From: a virus
DNA length: 27,346 nucleotides
Strand: one strand, 5' to 3'
IMG/VR virus record: IMGVR_UViG_3300005264_000126
Location: 1-27,346 of that record
The position numbers were made by a program, and so were the translations under genes. Numbering within the stretch: the stretch's first letter is position 1; each line of letters starts with the position of its first letter. Positions 21,308 to 27,346 of the stretch are shown here, piece after piece. The notes under the pieces were generated by a model. It was not told the origin of the DNA, did not search any database, and was given only the letters and a program-made list of their open reading frames with translations.

Positions 21308-21883
21308 GTGAATAAAAATTATAGAGGTTTTGAACCTGTTAAAAAAGAATATTTAAAAAGTTATAAAAATTGTGATGATGTAATAATGCCATTAAGAGGT
21401 ACATCAAAATCAGCCGGTTATGATTTTCATTTACCTAATGATGTTACTATACCGGCAGGTGGATCATATCTATGTTGGTCTGATATAAAGGCATATATGT
21501 GTGGTAATGAAGTCCTTGAAATTTATCCAAGAAGTTCAATTGCTATAAAAAAAGATATTATTATTAAAAATACAGTTGGTATTATTGATACCGATTATTA
21601 TAATAATATCAAAAATGATGGTAATATTGGATTATTTCTTAAAAATATTGGTGAAAAGGAACAAACTTTTAAAAAAGGTGAAGCAATTGCTCAAGCAATA
21701 TTTAAATCATTTCTTATATCTGATAACTGTAATAGTAATGATACAAGAATTGGTGGTGTAGGAAGTACAAGTAAAGAAAAATTCAATGTAGATCCAAGTA
21801 ATCAATTGCCACCAGAAGTAAGAAAAAAAATTGAAGAACAGATAAAAACTGGTGATATTAAAATACCTTTAAATAAGGAGTAA
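21308..21883 (+). CDS. dut: dUTPase (trimeric type)
   Basis: 191 residues from a GTG after AAAAAGGAG. Hydrolyses dUTP to dUMP and pyrophosphate, keeping uracil out of DNA and feeding dTMP synthesis. The five motifs are present: SAGYDFHLP, YPRSSIAIK, NTVGIIDTDYYNNIK, GEAIAQAIF and RIGGVGST. In motif V, which is usually RGxxGFGST, the Phe that stacks on the base is Val, a possible effect on activity. After motif V there is an extra tail with NVDPSNQLPPEVRKKIEEQI that recurs in the next protein. Probably co-transcribed with the ribonucleotide reductase. Confidence 0.92.
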   Translation: MNKNYRGFEPVKKEYLKSYKNCDDVIMPLRGTSKSAGYDFHLPNDVTIPAGGSYLCWSDIKAYMCGNEVLEIYPRSSIAIKKDIIIKNTVGIIDTDYYNNIKNDGNIGLFLKNIGEKEQTFKKGEAIAQAIFKSFLISDNCNSNDTRIGGVGSTSKEKFNVDPSNQLPPEVRKKIEEQIKTGDIKIPLNKE

Positions 21884-21888
21884 TATAT

Positions 21889-22221
21889 ATGCAATCAAAA
21901 TTAAGTGACATGTTAAAAAATGTTGAATCAGATAATAATCCACCTATCAATGTTGATCCTGATAACAAATTGCCACCAGAAGTAAGAAAAAAGGTTGAAG
22001 AAAAATTTAAATCTGGTTCTTTCGAAACTGAATCAACAACTGCAGATCAAAAAATAAAAGAATGGGTTAATAATTTATCTAGAAAAGAAAAATTTAAACA
22101 TGGTCTTATGTCAGAAGGATATAAAGCAGGTTATACTAAACCTACTATAGATCAAAAAAAATCGAAAAATCGAAAAAAAAACAAACAATCTAAACAATCT
22201 AGAAAACGTAATAGAAAATAA
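21889..22221 (+). CDS. Small protein sharing the dUTPase tail motif
   Basis: 110 residues, start after AAGGAG. Residues 20-41 (INVDPDNKLPPEVRKKVEEK) are nearly the same as the C-terminal tail of the dUTPase just before it. The middle section is helical (KIKEWVNNLSRKEKFKHGLM) and the C-terminus is extremely basic (KKSKNRKKNKQSKQSRKRNR). No family is recognised. The motif may be a shared docking peptide; the basic tail suggests contact with nucleic acid. Confidence 0.72.
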   Translation: MQSKLSDMLKNVESDNNPPINVDPDNKLPPEVRKKVEEKFKSGSFETESTTADQKIKEWVNNLSRKEKFKHGLMSEGYKAGYTKPTIDQKKSKNRKKNKQSKQSRKRNRK

Positions 22222-22238
22222 TTAAAAGGATAATATAT

Positions 22239-24158
22239 ATGAGTGGTGATTTTTTTACCACATCTTTTGAAGAATTTATTTATATGAGAACCTATTCTCG
22301 TTGGATAGATCAAATAAAAAGACGTGAATATTGGGATGAAACAGTTAAACGATATTTAAATTTTATGATTGAACAAGTTCCTAATGATAATGATAAAAGT
22401 AGATTTAAAGATGCTACTGATAGTATTTTTAATTTTGAAATAATGCCGTCAATGAGGTCATTATGGACGGCAGGTAAAGCATTAGAACGAGAAAATATAT
22501 GTGGATTTAATTGTAGTGCTGTCATAATTGATGATCCTGCAGTATTTAGTGAAATACTTTATATATTAATGTGTGGAAGTGGTGCCGGATTTTCAGTTGA
22601 AAGACAATTTATTAATAAAATGCCTGATATACCATCTAATTTAAAAGAAGTTGATGATGTAATTGTATTTGCTGATTCAAAACTTGGATGGGCAGAAGGA
22701 TATGCAAAATATATTAGAGAATTATATAAAGGTAATATCTTACAATATGATGTATCTAAAATTAGAGATAAAGGTGAAAGACTTAAAACTTTTGGTGGTA
22801 GAGCAAGTGGATCTGAACCATTAATTAATCTTCTTAATATTACAAAAAATATATTTATTAATGCTAAAGGTAGAAAACTTAATAGTATTGAATGTCATGA
22901 CCTTGTATGTCATATTGCCAGTATAGTTATAGTGGGAGGTGTAAGACGTTCCGCAACTATATCATTATCAAATTTATCTGATAATAGAATGGCACATGCT
23001 AAAGATGGCAATTTCTATATTAGTCAACCACAAAGATCATTGGCAAATAATTCAACTGTTTATACAGAAAAACCAGAATGTATTGATTTTATGGATGAAT
23101 GGACAAATCTTGTTAGATCACAATCTGGTGAAAGAGGTATTGTTAATAGACAAGGTATTGTTAAACATCTTAAAAAACATGTTAAAAGAAGAAATCCAAA
23201 TTTTGATTTTATAACCAATCCATGTGGTGAAATAATATTAAGAAGTAAAGGATTTTGTAATTTATCAGAAGTTGTAATACGACCTGATGATACCATTGAT
23301 ACATTAAAAAAGAAAGTAGAAGATGCTACAATTATTGGTTGTGTTCAATCAACTTTAACAAAATTTAAATTTTTAAGAAAACAATGGACAGATAATGCAG
23401 AAGAAGAAAGACTTTTAGGTGTATCATTAACAGGTTTAAGAGATCATCCAGTATTAAACCATGTTCATAATACAGCAAAATATTGGTTAGAAGAATTAAA
23501 AGATCATGCCATTAAAACATCTAAAATATGGGCAAATAAACTTGATATAAATGAACCAACTGCAGTTACATGTGTTAAACCAAGTGGGACAGTATCATTA
23601 TTAAATAATACATCAAGTGGTTTACATACACGATTTTCCAAATATTATATAAGACGTGTTAGAGTAAGTAGAACTGATCCTTTATGTAATATGATGATTG
23701 ATCAAGGATTTAATTGGAATCCAGAAGTAGGTGAAACTGAATTTAATTGGCAAACTGCAGTATTTAACTTTCCTATTAAATCACCTGAAAATTCGGTATG
23801 TAATAATAATACTGATGCTATAGAAATGCTAGAATATTGGAAAATGTTAAAAGTTCATTGGTGTGAACATAATCCATCTTGTACTATATTTGTTAAAAAT
23901 GATGAATGGTTAAAAGTTGGTAATTGGGTATTTGAAAATTGGAATAAAATTAGTGGTTTGTCATTTTTACCAACAGATAATTCTACTTATCAATTAGCGC
24001 CATATGAAGAAATAACTGCAGAACAATATGAAAAATTAATTAAAAAACAGCCAAATATTGATTTTTCTCAATTATCGAAGTACGAATTAGAAGATACAAC
24101 AAAAGGGTCACAAGAATTAGCGTGTTCTGGTGGTAGTTGTGAATTAGGTGGACAATAA
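22239..24158 (+). CDS. nrdJ: Class II (adenosylcobalamin-dependent) ribonucleotide reductase
   Basis: 639 residues, start after AAAAGGA. Reduces ribonucleotides to deoxyribonucleotides using a cobalamin-generated thiyl radical. Like the monomeric Lactobacillus leichmannii enzyme it has one early cysteine pair region (CGFNC, C88/C92), the NPCGEIILRSKGFCNL active site with C329 and C340 (the same 11-residue spacing as C408/C419) and a C-terminal redox pair C629/C634 in CSGGSC. FCNLSEVVIR, VGGVRRSA and VTCVKPSGTVSLLNNTSSGL are family hallmarks. About 100 residues shorter than the 739-residue reference. No thioredoxin or small subunit is needed next door. Its activity would depend on host B12. 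Confidence 0.93.
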   Translation: MSGDFFTTSFEEFIYMRTYSRWIDQIKRREYWDETVKRYLNFMIEQVPNDNDKSRFKDATDSIFNFEIMPSMRSLWTAGKALERENICGFNCSAVIIDDPAVFSEILYILMCGSGAGFSVERQFINKMPDIPSNLKEVDDVIVFADSKLGWAEGYAKYIRELYKGNILQYDVSKIRDKGERLKTFGGRASGSEPLINLLNITKNIFINAKGRKLNSIECHDLVCHIASIVIVGGVRRSATISLSNLSDNRMAHAKDGNFYISQPQRSLANNSTVYTEKPECIDFMDEWTNLVRSQSGERGIVNRQGIVKHLKKHVKRRNPNFDFITNPCGEIILRSKGFCNLSEVVIRPDDTIDTLKKKVEDATIIGCVQSTLTKFKFLRKQWTDNAEEERLLGVSLTGLRDHPVLNHVHNTAKYWLEELKDHAIKTSKIWANKLDINEPTAVTCVKPSGTVSLLNNTSSGLHTRFSKYYIRRVRVSRTDPLCNMMIDQGFNWNPEVGETEFNWQTAVFNFPIKSPENSVCNNNTDAIEMLEYWKMLKVHWCEHNPSCTIFVKNDEWLKVGNWVFENWNKISGLSFLPTDNSTYQLAPYEEITAEQYEKLIKKQPNIDFSQLSKYELEDTTKGSQELACSGGSCELGGQ

Positions 24159-24162
24159 AATT

Positions 24163-24191
24163 TTGACATAAATTAATTATTATGTTATATT
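24163..24191 (+). promoter_or_regulatory. Sigma-70 promoter after the reductase gene
   Basis: TTGACA (24163-24168), 17 bases, TGT and TATATT (24186-24191). It starts four bases after the reductase stop and probably drives the run of coupled genes up to the primase. Confidence 0.77.
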
Positions 24192-24225
24192 AATGTTATA
24201 TTATAAAAGGAAAGGAAATAACATA

Positions 24226-24537
24226 ATGAAAATTTATCTTGATGATGAAAGATATCCACCTATTGGATGGATCAGAACAAAAAATGTAAACTCTACTATT
24301 ACTTTATTAAAAACTGGTAGAGTTGTATCTTTAAGTCTTGATCATGATCTTGGAACAAATAAAGAATGTGGTTATGATGTTTTACTTTGGATAGAAGAAC
24401 AAGTATTTACTAATAAAACATATAAATTACCAAATAATATATATATTCATACAGCAAATCCTTCTGCAAGAAAAAAAATGGACCTAGCTCTTAATAAAAT
24501 TAAGGAGACGTATTATGAAAAAAAGAAAAAAAATTAA
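24226..24537 (+). CDS. Cyclic-phosphate-processing receiver-like domain protein
   Basis: 103 residues from the ATG at 24226, after AAAGGAAAGG; an upstream ATG at 24193 lies almost at the transcription start and is unlikely. MKIYLDDERYPPIGWIRTKN, VSLSLDHDLG, GYDVLLWIEEQ and IYIHTANPSARKKM fit the cyclic-phosphate processing receiver domain (cPRD), a receiver-fold group associated with RNA-end or cyclic-phosphate metabolism. The first Asp pair and the DHD motif would bind metal. Exact substrate is not known. It overlaps the next gene. Confidence 0.8.
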   Translation: MKIYLDDERYPPIGWIRTKNVNSTITLLKTGRVVSLSLDHDLGTNKECGYDVLLWIEEQVFTNKTYKLPNNIYIHTANPSARKKMDLALNKIKETYYEKKKKN

Positions 24538-24682
24538 TGTTATTACTAAATCGGAATTTAATAAACGTAGAAGATTATATATTAAATCATTGATTAATAA
24601 TGAAAATTTTGAAGATGCAGAAGGTCATGGAGTAAATAGAAATAAAGAATTTACAAAATATTTTGGAGCAACTATAAATTAA
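24515..24682 (+). CDS. Small basic protein (55 aa)
   Basis: ATG at 24515 has TAAGGAG upstream, inside the previous gene. MKKRKKINVITKSEFNKRRR is strongly basic, followed by LYIKSLINNENFEDAEGHGV and a short C-terminus. The stop overlaps the next start (TAATG). Both ends coupled, so probably translated. Not recognised. Confidence 0.6.
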   Translation: MKKRKKINVITKSEFNKRRRLYIKSLINNENFEDAEGHGVNRNKEFTKYFGATIN

Positions 24683-25674
24683 TGAGATTTAAAACTAATG
24701 ATGGAATCTATCATAACATTGAAGATTTCAGACAAGGCAATTCTATAATTTTAAAAGGTAAAAAATTTAGAGAATTACCTAAAGGTATGAATATTGATGG
24801 TAATCTTATAATAAAAGATACTTACATAAGATCAATACCACCTAAAACTATTATATCTGGTGATCTAATAATGGATGGAAGTAAAGTATCCAAAATTCCT
24901 GGTACTGTTAAAATTGGTAGAAATTTAAGTGCAAAAAATACAAGATTATTATCATTTCCTGGTACTTTAAAATCTAATGGTGATATGGATTTATCAGGAT
25001 CATTAATAGAAAAATTACCAAATAATTATAGAGTAAGGGGTGATTTAGATTTAAGTCATACAACTTTATTTAAATTACCCAAAAAACTTACTGTTCAAGG
25101 TGATTTAGATTTAAGTCATACTAGAATTGTTGAAATACCAAAAGATTTAAAAATTGGTCAATCATTATATATTATTAATACTTCTTTTACTGAATTACCT
25201 GAAAATTATCATATTAAAGGTAGCTTGCATTGTGATAATATTAAATTATATTATTTTCCAAAAGGTTTAAAAATTGATGGTAGTTTATATGCATCACAAT
25301 TACCTATTACAACGTTACCTGATGATATACAAATTAAAGGAGATATTGATTTATCAAAATCACTTTTAACATCATTACCTTCTAGTTTTTCAAGTAATGG
25401 TAATTTGAATTTATCATATACAAGAATAACATCATTACCTGATAGATTAAGAGTTAATGGTAATTTAGATATAAGTTATTCAAGAATAAAAAGTTTGCCT
25501 AAAAGATGTCATATTACTGGAAATTGTAATATGATACATACAATATTGAACAAAATTAGTCAAAATTTTAATGTTAATGGATTTGTTGATTTTAGATATA
25601 CTAAAATTGAAAAAATACCCAGACATATAACATATGATCATTATAATGAAATTGATGAAGGAGAAATACAATAA
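24682..25674 (+). CDS. Leucine-rich-repeat-like protein with exact 20-residue period
   Basis: 330 residues. From residue 30 to 309 there are 14 consecutive 20-residue repeats and a partial one, with no insertion or deletion, of the form xxLPxxLxVxGDLDLSxTxI (for example KLPKKLTVQGDLDLSHTRI). The layout is near the 20-residue bacterial leucine-rich repeat with LP at the turn, and would build a beta-solenoid. No signal peptide or membrane segment is visible, so it is probably cytoplasmic or a virion protein. Such surfaces bind other proteins; the partner is unknown. The last gene-end bases overlap the next start. Confidence 0.8.
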   Translation: MRFKTNDGIYHNIEDFRQGNSIILKGKKFRELPKGMNIDGNLIIKDTYIRSIPPKTIISGDLIMDGSKVSKIPGTVKIGRNLSAKNTRLLSFPGTLKSNGDMDLSGSLIEKLPNNYRVRGDLDLSHTTLFKLPKKLTVQGDLDLSHTRIVEIPKDLKIGQSLYIINTSFTELPENYHIKGSLHCDNIKLYYFPKGLKIDGSLYASQLPITTLPDDIQIKGDIDLSKSLLTSLPSSFSSNGNLNLSYTRITSLPDRLRVNGNLDISYSRIKSLPKRCHITGNCNMIHTILNKISQNFNVNGFVDFRYTKIEKIPRHITYDHYNEIDEGEIQ

Positions 25675-25943
25675 TGTCTTTCATGACCTATGAAGAAATT
25701 GGTAAAGAAATGAATATATCAAAACAGGCAGTTAATCAATTACTTAATAAAGCAATTGATAAAACATTTAAAGTGATTTCCAATAATACAGATAGCCCAT
25801 TTGATGCAATAAAAACAATGACAATGATCTTTAATATTAATAATAATAAAGATTTTCAACAAATGTATAAAATTTTAAATAAAAAATATAAACAGGAAAT
25901 TGAAAATGACAAAGAATGGAAAGCAAATCAACAAATGTGTTAA
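25674..25943 (+). CDS. Sigma-70 region 4-like helix-turn-helix protein
   Basis: 89 residues, coupled to the previous gene by TAATG, with AAGGAG upstream. The N-terminus MTYEEIGKEMNISKQAVNQL and following LNKAIDK is a classical sigma region 4.2 helix-turn-helix (YEEIGxxLxISxxxVxxxxxxA). The other sigma regions are absent. The rest is helical. It may redirect host RNA polymerase or act as a small DNA-binding regulator; which is not shown by the sequence. Confidence 0.72.
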   Translation: MSFMTYEEIGKEMNISKQAVNQLLNKAIDKTFKVISNNTDSPFDAIKTMTMIFNINNNKDFQQMYKILNKKYKQEIENDKEWKANQQMC

Positions 25944-26088
25944 TTGTGTTAATTGTATTCAAATAAATAAAAATAATTTATTTGAATGTGACCTTGGATA
26001 TTTTCAAAATGCTACTAAAACACAAGTAATGATTTATATTCCAATATTATTTGAATGTATTAATTTTGAAAGAATAAAATATGATTAA
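25906..26088 (+). CDS. Small cysteine-rich protein (60 aa)
   Basis: ATG at 25906, nine bases after AGGA, preferred over a TTG at 25900. The motif CVNCVNC (residues 11-17) plus Cys28 and Cys51 could hold a metal or Fe-S centre. The pattern C-x2-C-x2-C ... ECDLGYF ... FECINFE resembles small phage proteins of unknown function. It overlaps genes at both ends. Confidence 0.62.
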   Translation: MTKNGKQINKCVNCVNCIQINKNNLFECDLGYFQNATKTQVMIYIPILFECINFERIKYD

Positions 26089-27091
26089 AGAGTATCGTAT
26101 TACAGAAATGTTATATGAAAAGTGTCAAAAAGTAACAATTAAAAAAAATGAATGGGTGTGTAGATGTCCACTTTGTGGTGATTCTACAACTAAATCAAAT
26201 GTTAAAAGATTTCATATAAATTACTATCCAGCATATGATACTTTTATGTATAAATGTCATAGATGTGGTGAAAGTAATAATGTTTATCAATTATATAGTA
26301 TTCTTTATGATACATCATATAAAGAAGCTAAAAAGTTTTTAAATGATTCAACATTTAAATCAGAATCTATACAAAAAAGATTATCTACACAAAAAGAAAA
26401 TTGTGATACAAAATTAAAAACTGATTTGGATATTAATTTAAAAACTGATTGCTATTTTATTGATGATAATCCATCATCAATAATTGGTAAAAAATTAGTT
26501 AAAAAATTACAATCATTTATTAATGATAGAAAAATATCAGAAAAATGTTTTATTGCACATACTGGAAGATATAAAGGTAGAATAATTGTACCTATTATTA
26601 ATAATAATATTTTAGAATATTTTCAAGGTAGATCATTATATAATAATATTGAACCAAAATATCTTAATCCAAAAATAGAAAAAGACAATATTATATTACA
26701 TAGAAATGTTTTTGATAAAAATAGAGATATTATTATTACAGAAGGTATAATTGATGCTATGTCAATTGGTAATCAATCTACATGTTGTCTTGGTTCATCA
26801 ATATCAGATGAATTTTTAACACAGATTATGTCATATACTAATAAAGGAATTATTATTTGTTTGGATAATATCTTTATTGATAATGCAGCAAAAAATCAAA
26901 TGTTAAAATTAATAAAAAAATCAAAATATTCTAAAATATTAAAATATTTTTTAATGCCAAAAAAATACAATCATATAAAAGATATTAATGAACTAAAAAT
27001 AAAATTTAATATAGAAAATCTTGAAAATTTTGTACAATTAAATAGTTATTCAAGTTTTTTTATTGAAACAAAGGTAAAAATGAAATTATAA
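26081..27091 (+). CDS. 61: DNA primase, T4 gp61-like (zinc finger plus TOPRIM)
   Basis: 336 residues. Makes the RNA primers for lagging-strand synthesis. The N-terminal zinc finger is CRCPLCG (C29, C32) ... YKCHRCGE (C59, C62) with the usual spacing. The RNA polymerase domain includes IAHTGRYKGRIIVPI, the LEYFQGRSLY strand, and TOPRIM motifs IIITEGIIDAMS (Glu of EGxxD) and IICLDNIFID (two Asp). No helicase domain is fused, as in T4. The start overlaps the previous gene and has no strong ribosome site, so translation is probably coupled. It completes the replisome set of this window. Confidence 0.9.
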   Translation: MIKEYRITEMLYEKCQKVTIKKNEWVCRCPLCGDSTTKSNVKRFHINYYPAYDTFMYKCHRCGESNNVYQLYSILYDTSYKEAKKFLNDSTFKSESIQKRLSTQKENCDTKLKTDLDINLKTDCYFIDDNPSSIIGKKLVKKLQSFINDRKISEKCFIAHTGRYKGRIIVPIINNNILEYFQGRSLYNNIEPKYLNPKIEKDNIILHRNVFDKNRDIIITEGIIDAMSIGNQSTCCLGSSISDEFLTQIMSYTNKGIIICLDNIFIDNAAKNQMLKLIKKSKYSKILKYFLMPKKYNHIKDINELKIKFNIENLENFVQLNSYSSFFIETKVKMKL

Positions 27092-27158
27092 TAATTCTTT
27101 TTAACTAAATATAATCAATTAGTGCATTTGAACAGTTTATGTTAAAAAGGAGAATGAA

Positions 27159-27346
27159 ATGAAATTTACAATACCTGGTAAAGATGTTATTAAAATTGAT
27201 GAAAAAGATTTTGAATCTAAAAATATTATTCAATCAGATAATAAAATACATCTTATAAAATTAGATTTTAAAATCCCAACAAACGAAAAAATAAAATGGG
27301 TTTTACAATCATATAATTCAACTAATAGATATATTATTAATAATAA
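27159..27346 (+). CDS. Hypothetical protein, 5' end only
   Basis: ATG at 27159 after AAAAAGGAG; an ATG at 27154 would stop at once. 62 codons are visible (MKFTIPGKDVIKIDEKDFES ... LDFKIPTNEKIKWVLQSYNS) before the window ends. Mixed charged sequence with probable beta strands; too short to identify. The gap before it (27092-27158) shows no clear promoter. Confidence 0.6.
   Translation, partial: MKFTIPGKDVIKIDEKDFESKNIIQSDNKIHLIKLDFKIPTNEKIKWVLQSYNSTNRYIINN

Noticed and set aside
22310-23296. Minus-strand frames within the reductase gene
   Set aside because: They are shadows of a strongly supported plus-strand gene and show no protein features or ribosome sites.

Overview
The window looks like the DNA-replication and nucleotide-metabolism region of a large, very AT-rich, T4-related double-stranded DNA phage. 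All supported genes lie on the + strand, are tightly packed (many TAATG, ATGA and TGATG stop/start overlaps) and mostly have AAGGAG-type ribosome binding sites. The phage assignment rests on a T4-style set: family B DNA polymerase, gp32-like ssDNA-binding protein, gp61-like primase, T4 RNase H-like 5'-3' nuclease, dUTPase, NAD-dependent ligase, a freestanding homing endonuclease and three tRNAs. No structural, packaging or lysis gene is visible. The host is probably a Gram-negative bacterium with an exosortase pathway, because three secreted phage proteins end in PEP-CTERM sorting signals. A class II (B12-dependent) ribonucleotide reductase suggests cobalamin is available in the host.

Layout: 1-1794, small unknown genes, including two proteins that share the N-terminus MKIRxGFVSNSSSSSFII. 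1835-5248, DNA polymerase split in two between catalytic motifs B and C by a cassette holding a promoter, a glycine-zipper lipoprotein and tRNA-Ser. The cassette is bounded by a 12-bp direct repeat, and removing one repeat period (714 bp) restores the polymerase frame. 5263-6784, a PEP-CTERM protein, a tRNA-shaped RNA candidate, tRNA-Arg and a small gene. 6849-12242, NAD-dependent ligase, DNA methyltransferase, glycosyltransferase, a MazG-like enzyme and small proteins. 12248-14087, an initiator-like tRNA with CAU anticodon and two PEP-CTERM proteins, each followed by a perfect palindrome. 14335-17103, unknown genes and a gp32 homologue that appears to lack most of its N-terminal OB-fold region. 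17192-21266, Hsp20, PD-(D/E)XK nuclease, two unknown genes, RNase H-like nuclease and a DUF723/Vsr-like homing endonuclease. 21308-24158, dUTPase, a small basic protein and the reductase. 24226-27346, a cyclic-phosphate-processing receiver-like protein, a repeat protein with an exact 20-residue period, a sigma region-4-like helix-turn-helix protein, the primase and a gene cut by the window edge.

The core genes would copy DNA (polymerase halves, primase, gp32-like, RNase H, ligase), supply and clean nucleotides (reductase, dUTPase, MazG-like) and protect or process DNA (methyltransferase, resolvase-like nuclease). The lipoprotein and PEP-CTERM genes look like accessory cargo aimed at the host envelope, and each of these loci sits next to a tRNA gene. 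Six sigma-70-like promoters, several with an extended TGnTATAAT element, indicate use of host RNA polymerase.

All identifications come from reading motifs by eye; no database search was run.
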